Shown here piece after piece: positions 52,097 to 59,358 of a stretch of 59,968 bases of DNA. The stretch lies in contig CAYYOI010000004.1 in NCBI GenBank assembly GCA_964473285.1, positions 1-59,968 of the forward strand, read 5' to 3'. Numbering within the stretch: position 1 is the first letter of the stretch; each line of letters starts with the position of its first letter. Under the pieces are notes generated by a model. The model was given only the letters and a program-made list of their open reading frames with translations. It searched no databases and had not been told where the DNA came from. A program made the position numbers and the translations under genes. This DNA is from JBNJGT01 sp964473285. Its GTDB lineage: Archaea; Nanobdellota; Nanobdellia; Woesearchaeales; JACJVW01.

Positions 52097-52753
52097 TCAC
52101 GTCATATATAGGTATTTACGTAAGATCAATACAGGAAATATGAGTGCTGCGACCATGATTCCTTTGTAAAAATGGCCGAAGGCTGCAACAATTGCTCCGT
52201 CAATTATGGGGATGATCGTAAGAGCTGTTATGACCATCTTTTTTATGGATTTGTCCAAGTGCTCGTAGCGCGCGAGTTTGGTAATAAATGCTATGTAGAA
52301 TGCGTAGATTAATGCAATATATAAGTAAGAGGTGCCAAGTCCCATCATCCAATTAAATCCTCTGCATCCGCCCATACCAATGGATGCTGTCAGGTCAGTT
52401 GATTTCAGTAGGGTATTGTAGGCAATAATGCAGATGACAAGTCCGAGTGCAAAAAGGAAAGGCAGTATTCCGGCAAATGCTGCGCTTATTGTTGTGCTTA
52501 TAAGTAGTGCTATCGAAAGAAAGAGTGCTGTTCTTGGTTTGATAAGGCCTTTTGGTATGGGACGGTCTGGATTATTCTTCTTATCAATATGCCTGTCACA
52601 ATAATCATTGAGGGAGGTTCCGCCGGCATATGCAAATACGCTTGCAAGGGCGATACTGATAAATATCTTTTCCTGAGAAATAATCATTGCTGCCAACACA
52701 TTTGAAAGTGATGTAAAAAGATTTGGGAGGCGAACCAATTGTGCGAATCTCAT
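52097..52753 (-). CDS. UbiA-family prenyltransferase, EboC-like
   Basis: 218 residues, about seven to eight membrane helices. The first Asp-rich motif N-D-Y-C-D-R-H-I-D-K and the following N-P-D-R-P-I-P-K-G are the UbiA prenyl-diphosphate/Mg site. The second region has G-M-G-G-C-R-G-F-N-W-M-M-G, the EboC-like alternative to the usual second D-rich loop. It is shorter than typical UbiA enzymes (about 290), apparently missing one or two terminal helices. 4-base overlap with the TIM-barrel gene; GAGGAAGT upstream of the ATG. It should attach an isoprenyl chain to a polar acceptor at the membrane, plausibly the inositol-derived product of the first gene. Confidence 0.85.
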   Translation of the reverse strand: MRFAQLVRLPNLFTSLSNVLAAMIISQEKIFISIALASVFAYAGGTSLNDYCDRHIDKKNNPDRPIPKGLIKPRTALFLSIALLISTTISAAFAGILPFLFALGLVICIIAYNTLLKSTDLTASIGMGGCRGFNWMMGLGTSYLYIALIYAFYIAFITKLARYEHLDKSIKKMVITALTIIPIIDGAIVAAFGHFYKGIMVAALIFPVLILRKYLYMT

Positions 52754-53553
52754 ATGTACTTCCTCAGATGTATAAGTGATTTCTTTCCTGCTTCAACAGG
52801 GTTGTCCTGATATGGATAGAGTTCTACACTGATAAATCCCTTATATCCTATATCTCTTATTGCATTGAATATTGGTTGAAATTTTATATCTCCTTCACCG
52901 CAAATCTTGTGATCGTGAATTCTATCTTTTATGTCTTCGATGTGCATATGACCAATGTAATCTTTCAAATCTTTGATTACAGTTGCCGGATCATCACCTA
53001 CGCATACGAAATGACCTATATCGCAATTAAGACCAACTATTGGATCATCTATTGCTCTCAGGAAATCCTTGAATTGTTGTACATTCTCTATAAATAAATC
53101 AGGTTCAGGCTCTACGAGAATCTTTATGTTATATTCTTTTGCAGTAGGGATGACTTTTTTGAGGCCGTCAATAAAGAGGTCAAGATTTTCTTTTGTGCGT
53201 TCTCCGTGACCTCCTGGTTGGATAGAGATGTTTGGACATCCCAGCAGATGTGCTATCTTTATGCAGTCTATAGTATGGTTTATTCTGATATTCCTATTAT
53301 CATCAAGCCAAGAGGGATGATGCATATCTTGCACTGCAAAGAGCGTGAAGGTATTCAGGTTTGAGACAGAAAGACCTTCTTTTTCAATATGGTTTTTTAG
53401 TTCGATTAGTTTTTCTTTTGTAAAATCAGGAGGATATAGGTGTGGTCTGTCAGCAAGCAGTTCAACACCTTCAAAACCGTTTTGTGCAATTAGGCTCACT
53501 GCTTTGAATACATCGTATTTCTTGAATGCGTTTGTGCTGTAACTGAATCTCAT
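52750..53553 (-). CDS. Xylose-isomerase-like TIM-barrel epimerase/isomerase, EboE-like
   Basis: 267 residues. AP-endonuclease-2/sugar-phosphate-isomerase fold with successive strands G-F-E-G-V-E-L-L, I-S-I-Q-P-G-G-H-G, I-L-V-E-P-E-P-D, V-G-L-N-C-D-I-G-H-F, I-G-H-M-H-I-E-D-I and F-I-S-V-E-L-Y-P. The Glu in VEPEP, Asp and His in CDIGHF, His in HMH and Glu in VELY are the expected divalent metal ligands. It is coupled by ATGA overlaps on both sides, with AGGTGG before its ATG. Inosose/ketose isomerases of the IolE/IolH type belong to this fold, compatible with an inositol-based pathway; specificity is inferred. Confidence 0.87.
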   Translation of the reverse strand: MRFSYSTNAFKKYDVFKAVSLIAQNGFEGVELLADRPHLYPPDFTKEKLIELKNHIEKEGLSVSNLNTFTLFAVQDMHHPSWLDDNRNIRINHTIDCIKIAHLLGCPNISIQPGGHGERTKENLDLFIDGLKKVIPTAKEYNIKILVEPEPDLFIENVQQFKDFLRAIDDPIVGLNCDIGHFVCVGDDPATVIKDLKDYIGHMHIEDIKDRIHDHKICGEGDIKFQPIFNAIRDIGYKGFISVELYPYQDNPVEAGKKSLIHLRKYI

Positions 53554-54341
53554 TCTTCCACCTTGAATTTGTTGGATTGGGAATAGAAGTTATAGGCATT
53601 GCTGAAAGTCACTTTTTTGATATCTTCAGGGGAAATACCGTACTTTGGCAGCTCTTGTGCGGCTTCACTGACCATAAGCGGAAAGGATCTTCCCCAATCA
53701 GCAGAACTGTTGAGCATTATCTTTTCAGGGCCATGTTCTTTGATTATCCTTGCTGCCCTTTCAATTGAGACTTTTGTCGGATAAAGGGTTATGCCTATGT
53801 ATGCTGCGTATTTTTTTGATATGTGCATTGTCTCTTCTGTATTGTGATCCATTATGTATCTGTTCATATCTACATTCTCTTCTTTTAGAATAGAAAACAG
53901 TTTCTCTACACCTACTCTTTTGTTGGTGTGAGGTGTATGGATGATACATAAAGTTTTATGCTTTTCGCAAAGTCTGATTTGTATTCTGCAAATATCAATT
54001 TCTTCAGGAGTGATAAGATCTAATCCTATTTCTCCTACTCCAAGGCAATTCTCATGTTCCATATAAGGTTCCATGTTCTCTATTACTTTGCTGGCAATTT
54101 TGTTTCTTGCTTCTTTTGCATTAACACAGACCAGTGCATAGTGCTTAAGGCCGTATTTTTCTGCTCGTTTGTTTTCAAAATTTAGCATGTGGTTGAAATA
54201 GTCAAGGAAACTTTCAGGATATTGCCGATCTTGGCCAGACCAGAATGCAGGTTCGATGATTGCTTTGTATCCTGCTTTGTACATTGCTTCGTAATCATCT
54301 GTTGTCCTTACAGACATGTGTATGTGTGGATCGATAATCAT
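53550..54341 (-). CDS. TatD-like metal-dependent hydrolase, EboB-like
   Basis: 263 residues. Amidohydrolase-type metal sites are complete: D-P-H-I-H-M (HxH), G-E-I-G-L-D (Glu), I-H-T-P-H (His), M-D-H-N (His) and S-S-A-D-W-G (final Asp). This is the TatD-related group found as EboB in bacterial clusters. True TatD nucleases show the same residues, so activity cannot be settled by motif alone. GGAGGG precedes the ATG by seven bases and ATGA overlaps link it to the genes on either side. Confidence 0.87.
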   Translation of the reverse strand: MIIDPHIHMSVRTTDDYEAMYKAGYKAIIEPAFWSGQDRQYPESFLDYFNHMLNFENKRAEKYGLKHYALVCVNAKEARNKIASKVIENMEPYMEHENCLGVGEIGLDLITPEEIDICRIQIRLCEKHKTLCIIHTPHTNKRVGVEKLFSILKEENVDMNRYIMDHNTEETMHISKKYAAYIGITLYPTKVSIERAARIIKEHGPEKIMLNSSADWGRSFPLMVSEAAQELPKYGISPEDIKKVTFSNAYNFYSQSNKFKVEE

Positions 54342-55408
54342 TCTTTTCCCTCCATATATGCTACTAGTTCATTCCATTCGGTTGTCAGATCACTGCTTTG
54401 TTGATCGATTGGTTTTTTGAAGAAAAGTTTCAGGTGTCTTAGCAAACCAGATTCCTGGTTTCGTATTGCATGCTCGACGAGCCGTGCAAGGTCAAGCACA
54501 AGGGGTGCAGCAAGAAGTGAGTCACAGCCATGCCAGGTAAATTGCATGCTCATCTTTGCACCCATGAATCCTTCAAAATGAATGTAGTCCCAGGCGATCT
54601 TCCAGTCATCAATGGAGGGAACATAGTCTATTCCAACGTGGGTGTGCGGGGTGTATCCAAGAATGCCTGGAAGAACGCTGTCTTTTGTCACTGTTTTTGA
54701 TGCTTTGTTTTCTGGGACTGCAAGTGATGCTCCGTCTTTGTTGCCGAGAATGTTGTATCCCTGCCAGGAGAGTACTTTTAGGGCCCTGTGTTTAAATAGG
54801 GGTGCAAGTGCGCATTTGACAAGGGTTTCGCCTGTTTTCCCGTCATTTCCTGCAAACGCGAGTCTGTTGTTTTTTGCCAGCTGTTGGATTGCTGGAGAAA
54901 GAAACCCCTGGGAGGGGGTAAAGTTTATGAGATGACATCCTGTCTTGATCCCTGCGTAGGCGTAGAGGGTAGATACGGGCAGGCTGTCTTCTTTGATTGC
55001 TTGTTCGAGCGCATCTGGTTCATAGAAGGATTGGTTTTTTTCGGGTATGGGCTCAGTCGATGCGAGGTTTACCATGATAACCATATCAAGGTCCTTTTTG
55101 AAAGCGTTTATATCCTCGATTAATTGATCAAATTGAAAGCTTGAGGTTATCCCGTCGGTTATTGACGCGGGTTTTATGTCTTTGACACTTTTGTAAAGTG
55201 ATACATCATTTGTTATTTCAAGAAATCGCGCCACCGGATCACTCTTATGAATATCACAGCCACCAACAGTGATGTCGCTTAGCGGGAGCATCCCTTTGAA
55301 CTGTTCTGTGATAAGGCCTGTCTCTTTAATCCCTCCTGCTGCATGCGCAGTAAGAATTGTTGATCCGACAGACCCATGCGCCCCTATAATCCATAATCCT
55401 GTTTTCAT
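54338..55408 (-). CDS. Inositol-1-phosphate synthase family protein
   Basis: 356 residues; archaeal and bacterial family members are usually about 360-440. The NAD site G-A-H-G-S-V-G-S-T-I opens the protein. Family motifs follow: G-N-D-G-K-T-G-E-T-L, S-W-Q-G-Y-N-I-L-G-N-K-D-G, P-E-N-K-A-S-K-T and M-S-M-Q-F-T-W-H-G-C-D-S-L-L-A-A-P. The G-N-D-G-K-T-G-E-T and Lys residues fit the NAD- and glucose-6-phosphate-binding site of myo-inositol-1-phosphate synthase, which cyclises glucose 6-phosphate. Only this first gene has its own promoter, about 27 bases upstream, and it looks leaderless. In place of the dehydroquinate-synthase-like EboD it would supply a cyclitol phosphate to the operon; that is inference. 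Confidence 0.87.
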   Translation of the reverse strand: MKTGLWIIGAHGSVGSTILTAHAAGGIKETGLITEQFKGMLPLSDITVGGCDIHKSDPVARFLEITNDVSLYKSVKDIKPASITDGITSSFQFDQLIEDINAFKKDLDMVIMVNLASTEPIPEKNQSFYEPDALEQAIKEDSLPVSTLYAYAGIKTGCHLINFTPSQGFLSPAIQQLAKNNRLAFAGNDGKTGETLVKCALAPLFKHRALKVLSWQGYNILGNKDGASLAVPENKASKTVTKDSVLPGILGYTPHTHVGIDYVPSIDDWKIAWDYIHFEGFMGAKMSMQFTWHGCDSLLAAPLVLDLARLVEHAIRNQESGLLRHLKLFFKKPIDQQSSDLTTEWNELVAYMEGKE

Positions 55409-55430
55409 GGGATTATGTTCAAGAGAACTG

Positions 55431-55440
55431 ATTTTTAAGA
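55431..55440 (-). promoter_or_regulatory. TATA-like box for the inositol-synthase/UbiA operon
   Basis: Minus-strand TCTTAAAAAT is centred about 27 bases before ATG 55408, with no ribosome binding site between. This makes the six-gene metabolic operon an independently transcribed, leaderless-headed unit separate from the ribosomal operon. Confidence 0.6.
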
Positions 55441-55459
55441 GTTATGTAAGTATCCTTTA

Positions 55460-55663
55460 TTATGGAATTACTCTTATCTTTGAGGATTTCTGGTTCTCAT
55501 GCAAATCAATCAGCTTGTAGTCTTTTAGCCCCTGTTGTTTTGCCCAGGCTTCAGCGGCTTCTTTTGTCTTGAAGCTTTTTGGTCGTGTCTTCCTGTAGCG
55601 TGAAAGCTTGGTGTGGCGTGATCCGCCTCTCTTGAAATCCCTTTGTTTTACGTGATTGCTCAT
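55460..55663 (-). CDS. Small basic protein at the end of the ribosomal operon
   Basis: 67 residues, strongly basic at the N-terminus (K-Q-R-D-F-K-R-G-G-S-R-H-T-K-L-S-R-Y-R-K-T-R), then K-T-K-E-A-A-E-A-W-A-K-Q-Q-G-L and a short beta-rich end (Y-K-L-I-D-L...I-R-V-I). It follows rpoN by one base, with AAGGTG five bases before the ATG. Size, charge and location suggest an RNA- or ribosome-binding protein, but I do not recognise a ribosomal family. Confidence 0.7.
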   Translation of the reverse strand: MSNHVKQRDFKRGGSRHTKLSRYRKTRPKSFKTKEAAEAWAKQQGLKDYKLIDLHENQKSSKIRVIP

Positions 55664-55664
55664 T

Positions 55665-55862
55665 TTACACCTTCTTGTATTCGCCGGTTATGTCGATAAG
55701 ATCAACGTGGCCCAAAAACATGGTCCTGCAGCAATACCTTTCCAATCCAATGGAATCAAGGACTTTCTTTTTGTTCTCTCCGCTTTCAACCCTTTCCTTA
55801 TACTCTTCCCATAGGTGGGCGATGGGTTTTCCGCAACTGAAGCATCTTATAGGTATGATCAT
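55665..55862 (-). CDS. rpoN: RNA polymerase subunit N (Rpb10)
   Basis: 65 residues from ATG 55862; AGGTGAG four bases upstream favours it over a GTG at 55871 that overlaps the S9 stop. Begins M-I-I-P-I-R-C-F-S-C-G-K and later R-Y-C-C-R-T-M-F: the four Cys form the zinc knot CX2C...CC of archaeal RpoN/eukaryotic Rpb10, which contacts the RpoD/Rpo3 assembly platform. Length is typical. Confidence 0.97.
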   Translation of the reverse strand: MIIPIRCFSCGKPIAHLWEEYKERVESGENKKKVLDSIGLERYCCRTMFLGHVDLIDITGEYKKV

Positions 55863-55867
55863 TGGGC

Positions 55868-56257
55868 TCACCTGTAACTTTTCTGTCTTTTTGCCCTGGC
55901 ATTGCCACGGGTGTTTGGTTTTCGGCTTTCTCTTCTCCTTACGTCTGCGACAAGCAGTTTCCTGTCATAGTCAAGAAGGATCTCTTCGTTTGATTCGTCA
56001 AATTCGACAAGGGCACGGGAGAGTGCGAGACGTGAGGCATCTGCCTGGCTCATGACGCCGCCACCGTTGGTACGGATGGATACATCAATCTTTTTTGCGT
56101 TCTCTCCTATGAGGATGATGGGTTCCATTATCTTCATCTGTGCGTATTTTGGTGTGTAATTTTCAAGAGGTATGCCATTTATGCTTACTGAGCCCTTGCC
56201 TTTCTTGAGGCTTGCTCGTGCGATGGCTCTTTTCCTTTTTCCTGAGGTCGTAATCAT
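55868..56257 (-). CDS. rps9: Small subunit ribosomal protein S9 (uS9)
   Basis: 129 residues from ATG 56257, in an ATGA overlap with L13 and with GGGTGG six bases upstream; a longer in-frame start at 56281 adds eight non-conserved residues. Family marks: T-S-G-K-R-K-R-A-I-A-R-A at the start, G-G-G-V-M-S-Q-A-D-A-S-R-L-A-L-S-R-A-L, and the P-N-T-R-G-N-A-R-A-K-R-Q-K-S-Y-R tail that reaches into the ribosomal P site. Confidence 0.96.
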   Translation of the reverse strand: MITTSGKRKRAIARASLKKGKGSVSINGIPLENYTPKYAQMKIMEPIILIGENAKKIDVSIRTNGGGVMSQADASRLALSRALVEFDESNEEILLDYDRKLLVADVRRRESRKPNTRGNARAKRQKSYR

Positions 56258-56661
56258 ATTTTTCCACCCAGTTGCCTGCATATTTCCTGTATTGTGACGT
56301 ATTTCAAGTTTGGAATCTTTGAAACATTTGCTTCTTTTATTGTTGTGGCCTTGCCTTCGAACTGGCTAGGTGTGCCAACATAGCACTTGATCCGTGCGAA
56401 TGCATCAGGTCCCCGTCCGCGTTTAGGTATCATGCCGCGGAGCAGGCGTTTCACGAAAAGGTCGGATCGCCTTGGGATGAAAGGTCCCTTGAATGTTCCA
56501 CGATCCCTCTTTTGCTTGTAGTCTGCATAGACTTTTTCCTTGGTGCCGGTAATGATGGCCTTATCAGTATTAACAATTATCACGTCTTCACCGAGAAGAG
56601 CTTTCTTTGCAGCTACTGTCCCGAGACGTCCTATGATTAAGTCTTTTGCGTCAATGATCAT
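56254..56661 (-). CDS. rpl13: Large subunit ribosomal protein L13 (uL13)
   Basis: 135 residues from ATG 56661; a TTG start at 56670 would overlap the L18e stop and adds three residues. M-I-I-D-A-K-D-L-I-I-G-R-L-G-T, I-V-N-T-D-K-A-I-I-T-G and R-L-L-R-G-M-I-P-K-R-G-R-G are typical of archaeal/eukaryotic L13. Located directly between L18e and S9, the conserved archaeal order. Confidence 0.96.
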   Translation of the reverse strand: MIIDAKDLIIGRLGTVAAKKALLGEDVIIVNTDKAIITGTKEKVYADYKQKRDRGTFKGPFIPRRSDLFVKRLLRGMIPKRGRGPDAFARIKCYVGTPSQFEGKATTIKEANVSKIPNLKYVTIQEICRQLGGKI

Positions 56662-56662
56662 T

Positions 56663-57022
56663 TTAACCAATAATCCTCAAGTTTTTTCCTTTAGGGTTTT
56701 TTGCAAGGAGTTCGTTGATCGTGAGCACTTTGCCGTCTGCCTTCTCAATCTCCTGACGTGCGCTGTCTGACACTGCAAAGGCTGCGATGGTTAGCTTGTG
56801 GCTGATTGTGCCGGTTCCAAGAACCTTACCTGGAACAACTATCATCTCACCTTCCTTGGTGTTGCGATTGATGCGGGCAATGTTTACGGCTCGCTTGTTG
56901 CGTGCTGGCTTCTCTAGGTCTTCTGCTACGCGTTTCCAGATGTTTACTTTTTCATCTATGGAAGTAGCTTTAAGCTTGCGAATGAGTTCGCACAAATGTG
57001 GGTTTATTGGTCCGCGTTTCAT
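56663..57022 (-). CDS. rpl18e: Large subunit ribosomal protein L18e (eL18)
   Basis: 119 residues. P-x-L-C-E-L-I-R-K-L-K, R-V-A-E-D-L-E-K-P-A-R-N-K-R-A-V-N-I-A-R-I-N-R and V-V-P-G-K-V-L-G-T-G-T-I are the archaeal L18e marks (a L15-like fold). It starts two bases after the stop of the inserted membrane protein gene and overlaps nothing downstream. Its usual archaeal neighbour, tRNA-Leu, lies just upstream of the inserted gene. Confidence 0.95.
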   Translation of the reverse strand: MKRGPINPHLCELIRKLKATSIDEKVNIWKRVAEDLEKPARNKRAVNIARINRNTKEGEMIVVPGKVLGTGTISHKLTIAAFAVSDSARQEIEKADGKVLTINELLAKNPKGKNLRIIG

Positions 57023-57023
57023 T

Positions 57024-57569
57024 TTACCACTGGTCTAATATATTTGATACTCGTGCTTGTTGTTGTTCTTGTTGGTATTTTGCCACCTTGAACTGGTAGA
57101 CTGCTTGCTGCACCTGGGTGCATACTGTGTCTACCTTGTCTATAAACTCAAGTTGCAGGTTCGGGATGTCAGTCTCGGATGCCTCGATTATTAGGGTACC
57201 ATAACCGAGCAGGTTCTGGGGCAGGGAGCTCTTGTCAAAGATTACCCTTGTTATGTTTGCAAAGGGTATGGTCCTGCTTTTTGTCATCAGCCTGTCGGGG
57301 TAGACTGTTAGTTCCTTGCTGTATTTCAGGTTTACAAGCCCGAAAGTCAGCAAGATTATCAATGCACCTGTAAGGGTGAGTTTTACTTCATCGATATCGA
57401 AACTGATACCGATGATGTCCAGGCTTTCGCCGACCAGTTCAGGGATGTTGATGCCAATGATGTGCATCAAACCTAAGTGCAATGCAAGCACTGCGACTAT
57501 CGCTCCGACAATCCCAAGGGTTGTCAGGAGGTTTATCCTTTTGAGGTCGGGTTTGATTACCCAGGTCAT
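57024..57569 (-). CDS. PH-like membrane protein inserted in the ribosomal operon
   Basis: 181 residues. A short N-terminus, two membrane helices (T-L-G-I-V-G-A-I-V-A-V-L-A-L-H and L-T-L-T-G-A-L-I-I-L-L-T-F-G-L), then a domain with strands K-E-L-T-V-Y-P-D-R-L-M-T-K-S-R-T-I-P-F-A-N-I-T-R-V, F-D-K-S-S-L-P-Q-N-L-L-G-Y-G-T-L-I-I-E-A-S typical of bacterial/archaeal PH-like (bPH2) membrane proteins, and a Gln-rich tail. The ATG is only five bases after the tRNA-Leu 3' end, so RNase Z cleavage could leave a nearly leaderless mRNA. It is not a standard member of this operon; function unknown. Confidence 0.78.
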   Translation of the reverse strand: MTWVIKPDLKRINLLTTLGIVGAIVAVLALHLGLMHIIGINIPELVGESLDIIGISFDIDEVKLTLTGALIILLTFGLVNLKYSKELTVYPDRLMTKSRTIPFANITRVIFDKSSLPQNLLGYGTLIIEASETDIPNLQLEFIDKVDTVCTQVQQAVYQFKVAKYQQEQQQARVSNILDQW

Positions 57570-57574
57570 CGTGA

Positions 57575-57658
57575 TGCGAGGGACGAGGTTTGAACTCGCG
57601 CAGGCACTAAGCCACTAGGCCCTCAACCTAGCCCGTTTGACCACTCCGGCACCCTCGC
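57575..57658 (-). tRNA. tRNA-Leu (anticodon GAG)
   Basis: The minus-strand sequence folds as a type II tRNA: acceptor GCGAGGG/CCCTCGC with discriminator A, D-arm C-C-G...C-G-G, anticodon stem CTAGG/CCTAG with loop TTGAGGG (anticodon GAG, reading Leu CUC), long variable arm with GGC/GCC, and T-arm GCGAG-TTCAAAC-CTCGT. No CCA is encoded and no intron is visible. The 5' end directly abuts the rpoD stop codon (57659). A tRNA-Leu between rpoD and L18e is also found in other archaea such as haloarchaea. Confidence 0.95.
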
Positions 57659-58429
57659 TTAAATTTGGTCGCTAAAGGCTTTGATACGTTCACCGAGGAT
57701 GTCAAATGCTTTTTGAACGATATCCCTGCAACCAAGCTGGCCGAATGATTCCATGTAAAACACAAATGAGGATCGGTCGTATTCGACTGTGAGTATATTC
57801 TCATCTATACCGTCAACAGCATCAATCAGCTGGGGTGTGTTTATCTTGTTCTTATCTATCTTGCCGTTCTTGTCAAGGATAGATTTCGGGAATCTTTCAT
57901 CCTGGATCTTGCCGGTGGTATGGACGGTTATCTTTGGCTTGTATGAATACCATACATGAGCAGGGGTCCATTTTGCATGGACTCGTCCTTTTCCAAGGAT
58001 TGCAGTCCCTATGACTTCAATCTCCTGGCCTTTTGCGAGTTTTGTTATGGGCATGTTTGGATATACAGGCACTACTGCGGGATCTTTTGATTCGAACTGG
58101 CTTGCAGTCACAAAACCAGGCTTGTTGCCTTTAAGGACAAGCTGGACTGAGCATCTTGCGCAGCCTTCTCCGTTGCACTTGCAGTCTTCCTGTAATTCAT
58201 ATGTCTTAAGATCTGTAGTCAGTGGAAGGAGGCCAACTCTGTGAGCGATAACCTCATCGTAGAGTATGGAGCTATTCTTTGATATCTCTGCAATTTCTAT
58301 TGCCATGGTCGGGACATCGTCTATTATTGTCCTTCTCAGGGCATTTGCAAATGCAGGGCTTATGCTTGAGATTGAGAATGACAGTTTTCTTGCCTTCTTA
58401 TCTTCATCTAGGATTGTGATGCTCATCAT
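57659..58429 (-). CDS. rpoD: RNA polymerase subunit D (Rpo3)
   Basis: 256 residues from ATG 58429, in an ATGA overlap with the S11 stop and with GGAGGCGA upstream; ATG 58426 is also possible, and a longer form begins at 58465. The alpha-type dimerisation segment S-P-A-F-A-N-A-L-R-R-T-I-I-D-D-V-P-T-M-A-I-E, E-V-I-A-H-R-V-G-L-L-P-L and C-K-C-x4-C-x2-C, an iron-sulfur/zinc-type cluster seen in some archaeal RpoD. Length is near the archaeal norm. Confidence 0.96.
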   Translation of the reverse strand: MMSITILDEDKKARKLSFSISSISPAFANALRRTIIDDVPTMAIEIAEISKNSSILYDEVIAHRVGLLPLTTDLKTYELQEDCKCNGEGCARCSVQLVLKGNKPGFVTASQFESKDPAVVPVYPNMPITKLAKGQEIEVIGTAILGKGRVHAKWTPAHVWYSYKPKITVHTTGKIQDERFPKSILDKNGKIDKNKINTPQLIDAVDGIDENILTVEYDRSSFVFYMESFGQLGCRDIVQKAFDILGERIKAFSDQI

Positions 58430-58824
58430 ACTCGCCTCCCACGTCTTCCTCCTTTCTTCTTGCAACCATCATGAGGTACTGTTGTGACGTCCTCGATGGT
58501 TCCAATCTTGAGACCTGTACGGGAGAGCGCCCTGATAGCTGCCTGGGCACCTGGACCTGGATTGTTTGGTCCGTTATGCCCGCCCGGTGCTCTTATCTTG
58601 ACGTGGATTCCTGTAATCCCTTTTTCCAGGGTGCCTTCTGCTGCCCTTTTTGCCGCCATCATGGCTGCTGTAGGGCTGGATTCCATACGGTCTGCTTTAA
58701 CAACCATGCCACCGCTTGCTTTTGCAATGGTCTCTGTTCCTGTCATGTCAGTCACATGGATGATAGTATTGTTATATGATGCGTAGATGTGCGCTATTCC
58801 CCAACGTAGTTCTTTGCGTGCCAT
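58426..58824 (-). CDS. rps11: Small subunit ribosomal protein S11 (uS11)
   Basis: 132 residues. Y-N-N-T-I-I-H-V-T-D-M-T-G, S-P-T-A-A-M-M-A-A-K-R-A-A-E, R-A-P-G-G-H-N-G-P-N-N-P-G-P-G-A-Q-A-A-I-R-A-L and the basic tail H-D-G-C-K-K-K-G-G-R-R-G-R-R-V are invariant family features. Between S4 and rpoD, as in most archaea; ATGA junction with rpoD. Confidence 0.97.
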   Translation of the reverse strand: MARKELRWGIAHIYASYNNTIIHVTDMTGTETIAKASGGMVVKADRMESSPTAAMMAAKRAAEGTLEKGITGIHVKIRAPGGHNGPNNPGPGAQAAIRALSRTGLKIGTIEDVTTVPHDGCKKKGGRRGRRV

Positions 58825-58826
58825 TT

Positions 58827-59348
58827 TTATTCTTCTTTGATCTCAACTGTTCGTTCAGGATGATCCTCACTCTTGAGTGTGGATACTGGTGAAAATCCTA
58901 CTTCTTCATCAACCCTTACAAGATACGAGGGTACGCGCATGCTCTTATTATTCACTGTGACGTGCCCGTGGGTTATGAACTGGCGTGCCTGCCTGAATGT
59001 GCGTGCCAGGCCTTTCCTTACTACCTGGGTCTGGAGGCGGCGCTCGAAAATATCTTTTTCAGTAAGAGACAAAATGTCGTTGATTGTGCCGTTCTCAGGA
59101 AGGATGCCCATCTTGTGGAGACCTAATACTAGTTGTTCGCTCTCTTTTATGGACTCCTGGTCTGATTCCCGAACAAGATTCTTTGCAAGGGATGCGTAAT
59201 GCCTGAGTTTTGCCTGTGCTTTCCAGATCTCTTTTTTGTTCTTGAGACCGTATTCTTTTATGAAGACCCCTTCTGTCTCCAGGCGTTGTTTTTGCCATGG
59301 ATGGGAGGGTTTGATGAATTTTTTCCTGTGTTTTCTTGGATCGCCCAT
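58827..59348 (-). CDS. rps4: Small subunit ribosomal protein S4 (uS4)
   Basis: 173 residues. Archaeal S4 begins M-G-D-P-R-K-H-R-K-K-F and W-x-K-Q-R-L; it carries the S4 RNA-binding domain R-R-L-Q-T-Q-V-V-R-K-G-L-A-R-T-F-R-Q-A-R-Q-F-I-T-H-G-H-V and the acidic C-terminus. AGGTG lies before the ATG, and it is 10 bases after S13. Confidence 0.97.
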   Translation of the reverse strand: MGDPRKHRKKFIKPSHPWQKQRLETEGVFIKEYGLKNKKEIWKAQAKLRHYASLAKNLVRESDQESIKESEQLVLGLHKMGILPENGTINDILSLTEKDIFERRLQTQVVRKGLARTFRQARQFITHGHVTVNNKSMRVPSYLVRVDEEVGFSPVSTLKSEDHPERTVEIKEE

Positions 59349-59358
59349 TTTCTAGCAC

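Noticed and set aside
59095..59358. An 87-residue basic minus-strand frame upstream of S4
   Set aside because: It is the S4 sequence read in another frame; S4 itself is intact.
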